From Alphaproteobacteria bacterium (GTDB lineage Bacteria; Pseudomonadota; Alphaproteobacteria; Reyranellales; Reyranellaceae), in contig VGCZ01000027.1 of assembly GCA_016869975.1 (NCBI GenBank), positions 1-64,000 of the forward strand: DNA of 64,000 nt. The letters are read 5' to 3'. Positions 18,061 to 26,111 of this stretch are shown in pieces. A model generated the notes under the pieces. It was not told where the DNA came from, ran no database searches, and saw nothing but the letters and a program-made list of their open reading frames with translations. Both the position numbers and the translations under genes were made by a program. Within the stretch, counting starts at the first letter, position 1; every line of letters starts with the position of its first letter.

Positions 18061-19604
18061 GGCCGGTAGCCGAAGGAACGCGGACCCGTCTTGCGCATCG
18101 GCGCGGCGAGGTTGGCGAACTCGCACAACAGCTTGCGCGTGTCGCGCGGGTCGATGATCTCCTCGACGCCGAAGGCCTCGGCGGTGCGGAAGGGCGAGCG
18201 CACCTTGTTCAGCCGGCCAAGAATCTCGGCCAGGTGCGCCTCGCGGTCGGGCGCCGCCTCGAGCTCGGCGCGATAGGCCGCCTCGATGCCGCCTTCGACC
18301 GGCAGCGAGCCCCAGTCGCCCGATGGCCAGGCGTAACGGAAATTGTAATGGCCCCAGTTCTGGTGCGCGGCGCCGGCCACGCCGAAGGCCTTGCGAATCA
18401 GGATCGAGCACCACGGCCCCTTGGCCTGGTAGATCGCGGTCATCGCCCGCGCACCGTGACGGATGGTGGCCGCAGTTTCGGCGGCGACGCCGATGACGAA
18501 GCCCGGGCAGTCGACGAAATGCACCACGGGCAGATGGAACGTTTCCGCCAAGTCGACAAAACGCGTCACCTTGTGCGCGGTGTCGGCGGTCCAGCCGGCG
18601 GCGTAGAAGTACGGATCGCCGCCCAGCACCGCGACCGGCCAGCCATCGAGGCGCGCCAGGCCGGTGATCATCGAGCGGCCATAGAGCTTGCCGATCTCGA
18701 AGAAGCTGCCGGTGTCGACGCACGAGCGGATGATCGCGCGCATCTGGTAGACCTTGCGCCGGTCGCGCGGCACCAGGTCGATCAGCTTCGCATCGGCGCG
18801 GTTGGGATCGTCGGTGATCGGCCCGCGCGCGGCGAGGCTGTCGATCGACGACGGCAGGTAGGAGAGGAACTTGCGCGTGCGCGCGAAGGCCTCGTCCTCG
18901 CTCTCGACCTCGTCGTCGACCGAGCCGTTGCGGCAATGGATGTCGGTGCCGCCCAGCTCCTCCTTGGTCACCGGCTCGCCCAGGCGCGCCACCACCGGCG
19001 GGCCGGCGGCGAACATCTGCGAGATGCCCTTGACCATCAGCGAGTAATGGCTGGTGACCAGGCGCGCGGCGCCCAGGCCGGCGACCGAGCCCAGGCCGAG
19101 CGCGACGACCGGCACTTTCGAGAGATTGTCGCAGACCTCCTCCCAGCCGGGATTGCGCGGCACATAGGTGCGGCCTGTCTCTTCGTACGATTTGACCGAG
19201 CCGCCACCGCCGGTGCCGTCGACCAACCGCACGATGGGAATGCCGAGCTCGCCGGCCATCCGCTCGGCGATCACCTGCTTCTCGTGGATCGCCGCGTCGG
19301 CGGCGCCGCCGCGTACGGTGAAGTCGTCGCCGCCCACCGCCACCGGCCGGCCCTCGATGCGGCCGCGACCACAGACGAAGTTCGAGGGCTGGAAGTCGAG
19401 CAGCTCGCCGTTCCCGTCGTACTGCGCCTTGCCGCCCAGCGCGCCGATCTCGTGGAAGCTGCCGGGATCGAGCAGCTTATCGATGCGCTCCCGTACCGTG
19501 AGCTTGCCGCCGTCGTGCTGGCGCTTGATCTTGTCCGGCCCGCCCATGCGTCGGCCCATCGCCTCGCGGCGGCGCAACTCGTCGATCTCCGGCTGCCAGC
19601 TCAT
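18057..19604 (-). CDS. Acyl-CoA carboxylase, carboxyltransferase (beta) subunit
   Basis: Propionyl/methylcrotonyl-CoA-carboxylase-type beta subunit that transfers CO2 from biotin to an acyl-CoA. The 515-residue product has the tandem crotonase-like halves of the family. The N-half has KLTVRERIDKLLDPGSFHEIG and RGGAADAAIHEKQ, and the C-half has ARLDGWPVAVLGGDP, VHFVDCPGFVIG and the oxyanion-type glycines. No alpha (biotin carboxylase/carrier) gene is adjacent, so the partner must be encoded elsewhere. It is preceded by a HAD gene (34-nt gap) and overlaps recX. Confidence 0.92.
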   Translation of the reverse strand: MSWQPEIDELRRREAMGRRMGGPDKIKRQHDGGKLTVRERIDKLLDPGSFHEIGALGGKAQYDGNGELLDFQPSNFVCGRGRIEGRPVAVGGDDFTVRGGAADAAIHEKQVIAERMAGELGIPIVRLVDGTGGGGSVKSYEETGRTYVPRNPGWEEVCDNLSKVPVVALGLGSVAGLGAARLVTSHYSLMVKGISQMFAAGPPVVARLGEPVTKEELGGTDIHCRNGSVDDEVESEDEAFARTRKFLSYLPSSIDSLAARGPITDDPNRADAKLIDLVPRDRRKVYQMRAIIRSCVDTGSFFEIGKLYGRSMITGLARLDGWPVAVLGGDPYFYAAGWTADTAHKVTRFVDLAETFHLPVVHFVDCPGFVIGVAAETAATIRHGARAMTAIYQAKGPWCSILIRKAFGVAGAAHQNWGHYNFRYAWPSGDWGSLPVEGGIEAAYRAELEAAPDREAHLAEILGRLNKVRSPFRTAEAFGVEEIIDPRDTRKLLCEFANLAAPMRKTGPRSFGYRP

Positions 19605-19638
19605 GGCGCGTTTCCTTTCCCATTCATCGGATGCCCCC

Positions 19639-20289
19639 TCAGCGCAGCGCGAAGCCGACCATCGCCTCGAGCTCGGCGATGGCGAGGGCCGGATCGCCGA
19701 CCTTGATGGTGCGCATGCCCATGGCGCGCGCCGGTTTCAGGTTGACGCCGAGATCGTCGAGATAGACGCAGGCCTGCGGCGCCACGCCCAGCAGATCGCA
19801 GGCGTGACGGTAGATGCGCGGGTCGGGCTTGCGCATGCCGAGCTTGCTCGACTCCACGACATGCTCGAACAGGCCCATGATCTCGGCGACCCGTCGCGCC
19901 CGCTCGGGCGAGCCCGCCATGCCCGGCCCGTCACCCGACTTCATGTTGTTGGTGACGCATGCGACGCGGTGACGCGTCCGCACCCGGCGCAGCGCCTCGA
20001 CCATCTCCGGCCGGATCTCGCCGCTGATCGAGGCGAGCACGCGGCGGCCGTCGATCGCATGGCCGGCGGCGCGCGCCTCGGCCTCGAAGGCGACGACGAA
20101 TTCGTCGCGGCTGATGTCGCTTCTTTCCATTCGCGCCCAGGCGTTCGTATCGGGGTTTCGCGCATTGAGGCCGCGAATGAAATTTTCGGGAAGCCCGGCT
20201 TCACGCTCATAGGCGGCGAAGGCGTCGAATGGCGAACTGAGAATCACCCCACCGAAATCCCACAACACCGCGTCGATCTTGTCCGGCAT
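19639..20289 (-). CDS. HAD family hydrolase
   Basis: Haloacid-dehalogenase-like phosphatase, 216 residues. It starts MPDKIDAVLWDFGGVI, with the nucleophilic Asp in DFGGV, followed by a small helical cap. Then come CVTNNMKS (motif II), SSKLGMRKPDPRIYRHAC (motif III Lys) and CVYLDDLGVNLKPA (motif IV DD). It resembles the HAD-IA group with epoxide-hydrolase-N-terminus-like phosphatases. The start at 20289 is favoured by GAGAGGG just upstream and by family length. It heads the minus-strand run down to 14.4 kb. Confidence 0.88.
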   Translation of the reverse strand: MPDKIDAVLWDFGGVILSSPFDAFAAYEREAGLPENFIRGLNARNPDTNAWARMERSDISRDEFVVAFEAEARAAGHAIDGRRVLASISGEIRPEMVEALRRVRTRHRVACVTNNMKSGDGPGMAGSPERARRVAEIMGLFEHVVESSKLGMRKPDPRIYRHACDLLGVAPQACVYLDDLGVNLKPARAMGMRTIKVGDPALAIAELEAMVGFALR

Positions 20290-20570
20290 CCAGCCCTCTC
20301 CGATCCTCGAATGTCTGACGTGACGAATGCTGAAGCCAGCAGGCCTTGATCCGACCACAAAGCCCGTCTAGATGGCAGGGATCGTCGATACCCCGCCGTC
20401 CTGACGCGCTGCGGTGGGCAGCGTATCGCCGCGCGCGACATGGCGCGAGCGACACGACGGACGTCACGCCGCGTCTTTCCGATCTGCGGACAGCCGTTCG
20501 CCGCTGAAGAAGTCAGCCCGGGAATTCGTGATTCCGGGGCCATGCGTCATCGTTGGAGACATCGCCGATC
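20290..20570. other. Divergent intergenic region
   Basis: This gap of about 280 bp separates the HAD gene (minus) from the first TetR gene (plus). It should hold the promoter of the minus-strand run and that of the TetR gene. I see no strong -35/-10 pair, no long palindrome and no supported small gene in it. Confidence 0.5.
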
Positions 20571-21218
20571 ATGTCGATTCACGCCGCCCCCGATCTGTCC
20601 GCCACGCCGCGCATCGATGGCCGCAACCTCAGGGCCGAGAGCACCCGTCGCAAGATCATCGTCGGCGCCCGCGCGCTGGTCGAGGAGCAGGGCCGCCTGC
20701 CCAAGGTCGCCGATGTCGCGCGCCGCTCCGACGTATCGGTGCGTTCGGTGTTCCAGCACTACCAGGATGTCGAGACGCTGTTCGTCGCGGTAGTCGACGC
20801 CATCGCCGACGACCTCGAGGGTACACGACGTGATATCGACCAGCGCGGCACGCTGGACGAACGGGTGCGGGCGCTAGCCGAACAGCAGGGGTGGCTCTAC
20901 GAAGGCCTGATGCCGGTGGTCCTCGCCGCCCGCCAGCTCAACCCGCCGCCGGCCTCGCTGATCGACCGTGCGCGGCAGCACAGGGAAGCCCAGCATCGGC
21001 GCCTGGAGACCATTTTTCATGCCGAACTCGCGTCTCTGGGTGAAACCGCCCAGGTCGAAGCCCTTGAGGAATTGCAGACCGTTACCGGCTGGGATTGCTG
21101 GATCGCGCTGCGTCAACGCCAGGGAATGGCGGCGGAGCGGGCCACAACCACAATGGGTCGATTGATCCTCGCAGTGTTGCGGTCGACAACAAATAACGCT
21201 GGATTCATGATGACTTAA
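20571..21218 (+). CDS. TetR family regulator, tandem copy 1
   Basis: DNA-binding repressor-type protein of 215 residues. The N-terminal helix-turn-helix lies at about residues 20-65, with the recognition segment VSVRSVFQHYQDVETLF. The C-terminal domain is ligand-binding or dimerising and has no recognisable specificity. ATG 20571 is chosen over TTG 20553. The protein shares the opening DGRNLRAESTRRKI with the DGRTLRSERTRERI of the next gene. The two are tandem paralogues 68 nt apart. The target is unknown; the SGNH-carbamoyltransferase cassette starts 0.9 kb downstream. Confidence 0.88.
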   Translation: MSIHAAPDLSATPRIDGRNLRAESTRRKIIVGARALVEEQGRLPKVADVARRSDVSVRSVFQHYQDVETLFVAVVDAIADDLEGTRRDIDQRGTLDERVRALAEQQGWLYEGLMPVVLAARQLNPPPASLIDRARQHREAQHRRLETIFHAELASLGETAQVEALEELQTVTGWDCWIALRQRQGMAAERATTTMGRLILAVLRSTTNNAGFMMT

Positions 21219-21227
21219 CATTCGACC

Positions 21228-21256
21228 TTGTCGCAGAGGATAACGTCATTCGATAT
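21228..21256 (+). promoter_or_regulatory. Possible promoter in an A+T-rich gap before the second TetR gene
   Basis: TTGTCG (21228-21233) and CGATAT (21251-21256) are 17 bp apart. They lie in a gap (21219-21286) that is strikingly A+T-rich for this genome, including AAAATTATATTAAAGG near 21264-21279. The low-melting stretch is a natural site for RNA polymerase or repressor binding. The -10 match is only moderate. Confidence 0.35.
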
Positions 21257-21286
21257 TGCAGTTGAAAATTATATTAAAGGTTTACC

Positions 21287-21988
21287 ATGAGCAGCAATTT
21301 TTGGATGGTCGAGGATCCCTCCATCCGGCTTGATCGGTCTGTCCTGGTCGATCCCAAGCCGGTCCACGCTACCAAGGTCGATGGGCGTACCCTCCGGTCA
21401 GAGCGGACGCGCGAGCGCATCGTCGGTGCCGCTCTGGACCTCATCCGCGAGGGCGAGGCCCAGCCGCGCACGGCCGTGATCGCCGATCGCGCCGGTGTGT
21501 CGGTTCGCTCGATTTTCCAGCATTTCGCCGATACCGAAGCGCTGTTCATCGCCGTCGCCGACCGCGTCGTGCGCGACGTGCTGAAGCTCGCGCGGGCGAT
21601 CCCCGAATCGGCCTCGCTCGACGATAGGGTCGCCGCCCTGCTCGAGCAGCGGGCCGAGATCTGCGAAACCCTGATGCCGCTGTTGCGCTCGGCCGCGATC
21701 CACCAGTCGAGCTCCACCTCGCTGGCCGAGCGGGCGCGCGCCGGCCGCATGTACGCCCGTTTCCGTTCCGAGCAGGTGCTGCGGCCCGAGCTCGACCGCC
21801 TGCCGCCCGCGGTCCGTCAGGAAACCCTCGACGCGATCACCGCGGCGATGGACTGGGAAACCTGGGCCAACCTTCGCCTGCAATATGGGCTGGAGCCACG
21901 CGCCGCCGCCTCGGTCATGCGCCGTATGCTGGTCTCGATTCTAGGCCACGCCTTGGCCGAGGCCGGGACGGCCCGGGCCGCCGAGTAG
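21287..21988 (+). CDS. TetR family regulator, tandem copy 2
   Basis: A 233-residue paralogue of the preceding regulator. Its helix-turn-helix is at about residues 35-80, with VSVRSIFQHFADTEALF matching VSVRSVFQHYQDVETLF of copy 1. Both end with a helical region containing W-x-x-W/L-R-x-Q-x-G (ETWANLRLQYGL here, DCWIALRQRQGM in copy 1). It has a 20-30-residue N-terminal extension before the HTH. A 10-bp hairpin follows it at 22006-22029. The ligand and operator are unknown. Confidence 0.88.
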   Translation: MSSNFWMVEDPSIRLDRSVLVDPKPVHATKVDGRTLRSERTRERIVGAALDLIREGEAQPRTAVIADRAGVSVRSIFQHFADTEALFIAVADRVVRDVLKLARAIPESASLDDRVAALLEQRAEICETLMPLLRSAAIHQSSSTSLAERARAGRMYARFRSEQVLRPELDRLPPAVRQETLDAITAAMDWETWANLRLQYGLEPRAAASVMRRMLVSILGHALAEAGTARAAE

Positions 21989-22005
21989 ATCGCCGGCTGT
22001 CTTCG

Positions 22006-22029
22006 GGCCGCGTCGCTGAAGCGACGCGG
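22006..22029 (+). terminator. Hairpin after the TetR pair, terminator-like
   Basis: GCCGCGTCGC (22006-22015) and GCGACGCGGC (22020-22029) form a perfect 10-bp stem with a TGAA loop, 18 nt after the TetR stop. No T-run follows, so it may be a weak or Rho-assisted terminator, or an mRNA-stabilising hairpin. Confidence 0.45.
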
Positions 22030-22143
22030 CGCTCGGAAGGCTGACAAACGACATGTGATCGCCCCGCCCTCGCGCGGCGGCAATCGGGTAACGCGGCCTT
22101 ACATGGCTTGCCTCGCCGCCAACCGCCGGTTAGTGACAGGGGC

Positions 22144-23427
22144 ATGCAAGGGGTTGCGCGCGCGGCTGGCCATTGGATTGTGCTCGCCGCGGGGGTCTTT
22201 TCCGGGATCGCCATCGGCATTCTGACCCTCCACTCGATGGTGTGGGCGGCGGTTTTCGCCGCCGTCGGCGCGGTGCTCGCGGCGGTCTTCCTCAATACGC
22301 GCGCGGTCCGCAACACATCGGTGACGTTGGTCACCGTCTTCGTCTGCCTGCTGATCGGCGAGGGCGTGATCGCCTACAGCCAGCGCCCGTCACCACCACC
22401 CGCCAATGGCGCCACCACCGCGCCGCCGGCCACGCCGCCAACCGGCCCGGCCGCCACGCCCGCCGCGGCACCGGCGGTCGCGCCGACACCGGCGCCGGTC
22501 GCGAACCTGATCGCCCACTTCGAGCCGGAATCGCTGTTCGTCCCCGATCCCGCGCTGGGCTGGAAGCTGCGTCCGGCCTCCGTCATCCGCGCCGTGCGCG
22601 CCCGGGGCCCGCACACCATCTACGACGCGCGCTACACGATCGACGCGCGGGGGCAGCGGGTGACGCCCGACAGCAACCCCGACGGCGAAACCGTGTTGTT
22701 CATGGGCGATTCGTTCATGTTCGGCGACGGGCTGCCCGACGGCGAGACCGTGCCGCAGCTCTTCGCCCTCAAGACCGATCGCCGCTTCCACGTGGTCAAT
22801 CTCGGCGTCTCGGCCTACGGCCCGCACCAGGTCCTGAGGCAGATCGAGGAAGGCGTCGTCGACCGCGCGATCACCCGCGACGACGCAGGCAAGCGCAAGG
22901 TGCGGGCGGCCTTCCTGTACTTCAACGACGACCAGCTGCCGCGCGCCGCTGGCGACAAGAACCAGGAATGGTGGTGGCGGGTCGCGCCGCAATATGAGCG
23001 CACCGCCGACGGCCTGCGGCTGGCCGGCACGGCCGCCGAGGTCTGGGACCGCCGCGGCTACGTCGAGCGCGCCGTCGCCCAGGCGGTCCGCGATTCGGTG
23101 ATCGCCCCCCACATCCGGCGAGTCGTGCGCGCTTATCCGCAATTGAAGCTGTCGGAAGCCATCATCGGCCGTGTCCGCCAGCAGCTTCGCGAGCGCTACG
23201 ATGTCGAGCTGGTGGTGATCTACTGGAGCAAGGACCCGTCGCGATTCTATCCGACGACCATCTCCTGGATGATCGAGCGCACCGGCGCGCCCATGATGTT
23301 CATTCCCGACCTCATGCCGCCGCTGGGCTTGACCCTGGAGAACGCCCTGATCCCCGACGATGGTCATCCCAACAGGCGGCTCAACGAGGCGATCGCCGCC
23401 GCGCTGGCCACGCGCTACATCCGCTAG
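22144..23427 (+). CDS. Membrane-anchored SGNH/GDSL-type hydrolase
   Basis: The 427-residue product has three membrane helices in residues 10-78, then a Pro/Ala-rich linker (82-120) and an extracytoplasmic SGNH-like esterase domain. Block I is FMGDSFMFGDG with nucleophile Ser190. Block II is NLGVSAYGPHQ near 219, block III is in YFNDDQ, and block V is DDGHPN with Asp405 and His408. It may add or remove acyl groups on an exported glycan or lipid. It heads a cassette with SxtJ-like, DUF5989-like and carbamoyltransferase genes. ATG 22144 is chosen because AGGGG precedes it. Confidence 0.85.
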   Translation: MQGVARAAGHWIVLAAGVFSGIAIGILTLHSMVWAAVFAAVGAVLAAVFLNTRAVRNTSVTLVTVFVCLLIGEGVIAYSQRPSPPPANGATTAPPATPPTGPAATPAAAPAVAPTPAPVANLIAHFEPESLFVPDPALGWKLRPASVIRAVRARGPHTIYDARYTIDARGQRVTPDSNPDGETVLFMGDSFMFGDGLPDGETVPQLFALKTDRRFHVVNLGVSAYGPHQVLRQIEEGVVDRAITRDDAGKRKVRAAFLYFNDDQLPRAAGDKNQEWWWRVAPQYERTADGLRLAGTAAEVWDRRGYVERAVAQAVRDSVIAPHIRRVVRAYPQLKLSEAIIGRVRQQLRERYDVELVVIYWSKDPSRFYPTTISWMIERTGAPMMFIPDLMPPLGLTLENALIPDDGHPNRRLNEAIAAALATRYIR

Positions 23428-23477
23428 CCGATGTATGATACGGCACGGCCACTGAAGACCACGGGAGATCGGCCAGG

Positions 23478-23912
23478 ATGGCGGCACGCCACGGCTTGCA
23501 CGAGGATCTGACGCGCGAGGAAGACGTCCAGGGCAGCTCGAACCGTTCGTTCGGTCTGGTCTTCGTCGGCTTCTTCGCCATCGTCGCCGGCATCTCGGCC
23601 TGGCGCGATGGCTGGATGTGGCCGTGGTCGGCCGGTATCGCGGGCGCCTTGCTGGTCGTCTCCCTCGCCATCCCCGGCATCCTGGCGCCGCTCAACCGCG
23701 GCTGGACCAAGTTCGGCCTGCTGCTGGGCAGGATCGTCGCGCCGATCGTGCTGGGCCTGCTGTTTTTCCTCTCGGTCGTGCCGATCGGCCTGATCATGCG
23801 GGCGCGCGGCAAGGACCTGTTGCGCCTGAAATTCGACCGCGCCGCGCGCAGCTACTGGATCGAGCGCGATCCGCCGGGCCCGCCGCCCGAGACGATGCGC
23901 AAGCAATTCTGA
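23478..23912 (+). CDS. SxtJ-like membrane protein
   Basis: A 144-residue protein of the SxtJ family, named after an uncharacterised gene of saxitoxin clusters. A soluble N-terminus of about 25 residues (NRSFGLVFVGFFAIVAG leads into the first helix) is followed by three or four membrane helices up to residue 107. A conserved basic tail, RARGKDLLRLKFD...SYWIER, completes the protein. The molecular role is unknown. It lies 50 nt after the SGNH gene and 14 nt before the DUF5989-like gene. Other bacteria also pair this family with carbamoyltransferases. Confidence 0.85.
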   Translation: MAARHGLHEDLTREEDVQGSSNRSFGLVFVGFFAIVAGISAWRDGWMWPWSAGIAGALLVVSLAIPGILAPLNRGWTKFGLLLGRIVAPIVLGLLFFLSVVPIGLIMRARGKDLLRLKFDRAARSYWIERDPPGPPPETMRKQF

Positions 23913-23926
23913 GGGGATGCCCTGAG

Positions 23927-24076
23927 ATGTGGTTTCTGAAAGAGGTCTGGGACTTCCTGAAGGTCCGCAAGAAGTTCTGGCTGCTGCCGATCATGATCAT
24001 GATGGTGCTGCTGGGCGGGCTGCTGGTGCTGACCAAGGGCAGCGCGATCGCGCCCTTCATCTACACGATCTTCTGA
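23927..24076 (+). CDS. DUF5989/SxtK-like small membrane protein
   Basis: A 49-residue peptide starting MWFLKEVWDFLKVRKKFWLL, followed by one membrane helix (IMIMMVLLGGLLVL) and the tail TKGSAIAPFIYTIF. The pattern 'basic amphipathic start, one helix, APFIYT(L/I)F end' is that of the DUF5989/SxtK family, which accompanies SxtJ and carbamoyltransferase genes. It is easy to miss because of its size. It begins 14 nt after the sxtJ-like stop and ends six bases before the carbamoyltransferase ATG, so it is surely part of the same operon. Function unknown. Confidence 0.85.
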   Translation: MWFLKEVWDFLKVRKKFWLLPIMIMMVLLGGLLVLTKGSAIAPFIYTIF

Positions 24077-24082
24077 GATCAG

Positions 24083-25915
24083 ATGCGTATCCTGGGCCTG
24101 TCCGCCTTCTATCACGACAGCGCCGCGGCGCTGGTGGTCGACGGCACGCTGGTGGCGGCCGCCCAGGAGGAGCGCTTCACGCGCAAGAAGCATGACGCGC
24201 GCTTCCCGGAGCACGCCGTCGCCTACTGCCTCGACCACGCTGGCCTGAAACTCCAGGACATCGACCACGTCGCCTTCTACGACAAGCCGTTCCTGAAGTT
24301 TGAGCGCCTGCTGGAGACCTATCTCGCCTTCGCGCCGCGCGGCTTCCGCTCCTTCAGCATGGCCATCCCGCTGTGGCTGCGCGAGAAGCTGTTCCAGAAG
24401 ACCTTGCTGCGCGACGAGCTGAAGAAGCACGCGCCGGACTTCGACTGGCAGAACAAGCTGCTGTTCGGCGAGCACCACCAGAGCCACGCCGCCTCCGCCT
24501 TCTTCCCCTCGCCCTTCGAGGAAGCCGCCGTGCTGACCATGGACGGCGTCGGCGAATGGGCGACGACATCGCTGGCGCACGGCAAGGGCCATGACCTTCA
24601 GATGCTGCGCGAGTTGCACTTCCCGCACTCGATCGGCCTGCTCTACTCCGCCTTCACCTACTACACCGGCTTCAAGGTGAACTCCGGCGAGTACAAGGTG
24701 ATGGGGCTGGCGCCCTATGGCGAGCCGCGCTTCCTGAAGACCATCCTCGACAATCTGGTCGACCTGAAGGAGGACGGCACCTTCCGCCTCGACCAGTCCT
24801 ACTTCGACTATTGCACCGGCCTGCGCATGACCAACGCCAGGTTCGACGCGCTGTTCGGCGGCCCGGCGCGCACGCCGGAGAAGCTGCTGACCCAGCGCGA
24901 GATGGACCTCGCCGCCTCGGTGCAGGCGGTGACCGAAGAGATCGTGCTGCGCCTCGCGCGCTCGGTCCGCAAGGAAACCGGCCTGAAGAACCTCTGCCTC
25001 GCTGGCGGCGTGGCGCTGAACTGCGTCGCCAATGGCAAGATCCATCGCGAGGGCATCTTCGACCAGATCTGGGTACAACCCGCCGCGGGCGACGCCGGCG
25101 GCGCGGTGGGCTCGGCCTTCGCTGCCTATCACGGCTTCCACCGCCAGCCGCGCAAACTCAACGGCACGCTCGACGGCATGGCCGGCTCCTATCTCGGCCC
25201 GAACTACGACGATGACGCGGCGTCGCGCCTGAAGGCCGCCGGCGCCGTCGTGCACGAACTGTCCTACGAGCAACTGATCGAGCGCACGGCGCAGGCGCTG
25301 GCCGACCAGAAGGCGGTGGGCTGGATGCACGGGCGCATGGAGTTCGGCCCACGCGCGCTGGGCGGCCGCTCGATCCTGGGCGACGCGCGCTCGCCCTCGA
25401 TGCAGAAGATGCTCAATCTCAAGGTGAAGTACCGCGAATCGTTCCGACCCTTCGCGCCGGCCGTGCTGCGCGAGGATGTCGGCCAGTACTTCGAGTTCGA
25501 GGCCGACAGCCCCTACATGCTGATGGTCGCGCCTGTGCGTCGGGAGCGCCGTCGCGCGATGACGGCGGAGGAACAGGCGCTGTTCGGCATCGACAAGCTC
25601 AACGTGCCGCGCTCGGACATCCCGGCGGTGACACATGTCGACTACTCCGCGCGCATCCAGACCGTGCACCGCGAGACCAACGCCGCCTATCACGACCTGA
25701 TCGCGCGCTTCCGCGACAAGACCGGCTGCGCGGTGATCGTCAACACCAGCTTCAACGTGCGCGGCGAGCCGATCGTCTGCACGCCCGAGGACGCCTTCCG
25801 CTGCTTCATGGGCAGCGAGATCGAGGTGCTGGTGGTCGGCAACTGCCTGCTGCTCAAGGAAGAGCAGAACCCGGCGCTGAGGATCGACTACAAGGACGAC
25901 TTCGAGCTCGACTAA
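24083..25915 (+). CDS. O-carbamoyltransferase (NodU/CmcH/SxtI family)
   Basis: Transfers a carbamoyl group from carbamoyl phosphate, through a carbamoyl-adenylate, to a hydroxyl of an acceptor. The 610-residue product has a Kae1-like N-domain starting MRILGLSAFYHDSAAALV, with the metal-binding HHQSHAASAFF (about residues 130-140), MDGVGEW and CLAGGVALNC. The C-domain has GRMEFGPRALGGRSIL, ESFRPFAPAVL and VNTSFNVRGEP. The length is normal for the family. The acceptor is unknown. Neighbouring SxtJ/DUF5989-like proteins match the sxtI-J-K association, but no toxin biosynthesis genes are present. Confidence 0.94.
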   Translation: MRILGLSAFYHDSAAALVVDGTLVAAAQEERFTRKKHDARFPEHAVAYCLDHAGLKLQDIDHVAFYDKPFLKFERLLETYLAFAPRGFRSFSMAIPLWLREKLFQKTLLRDELKKHAPDFDWQNKLLFGEHHQSHAASAFFPSPFEEAAVLTMDGVGEWATTSLAHGKGHDLQMLRELHFPHSIGLLYSAFTYYTGFKVNSGEYKVMGLAPYGEPRFLKTILDNLVDLKEDGTFRLDQSYFDYCTGLRMTNARFDALFGGPARTPEKLLTQREMDLAASVQAVTEEIVLRLARSVRKETGLKNLCLAGGVALNCVANGKIHREGIFDQIWVQPAAGDAGGAVGSAFAAYHGFHRQPRKLNGTLDGMAGSYLGPNYDDDAASRLKAAGAVVHELSYEQLIERTAQALADQKAVGWMHGRMEFGPRALGGRSILGDARSPSMQKMLNLKVKYRESFRPFAPAVLREDVGQYFEFEADSPYMLMVAPVRRERRRAMTAEEQALFGIDKLNVPRSDIPAVTHVDYSARIQTVHRETNAAYHDLIARFRDKTGCAVIVNTSFNVRGEPIVCTPEDAFRCFMGSEIEVLVVGNCLLLKEEQNPALRIDYKDDFELD

Positions 25916-25940
25916 GGCGAAATCGGATTTCTATTCGAGC

Positions 25941-25970
25941 TGTCATTCCGAGCGGAGCGAGGAATTTTGG
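25941..25970. repeat. Half-copy of the GTCATTCCGAGCG-type palindrome
   Basis: TGTCATTCCGAGCGGAGCGA plus GGAATTTTGG at 25941-25970 matches one arm of the large hairpin at 47185-47250. No second arm follows, so it looks like a solitary or decayed copy. It sits in the 196-bp gap after the carbamoyltransferase gene; I see no terminator there. Confidence 0.6.
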
Positions 25971-26111
25971 CGTGCTTGCTGGATTGCTGGCTGCGCCTGG
26001 AGTGATGAAGCGGATGTAACTTGCGTCGCCGTTTGACCGGCGGAATTGCGCCGTTCCGCTCCTCCTACCGGCCCGCTATCGTCCGCGCGACATTCACGAT
26101 CAAGGTTCCGC

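Noticed and set aside
24083-25915. Nodulation (nodU) or saxitoxin gene cluster
   Set aside because: Only the carbamoyltransferase and the SxtJ/SxtK-like genes are present; no nod, NRPS, PKS or amidinotransferase genes accompany them.
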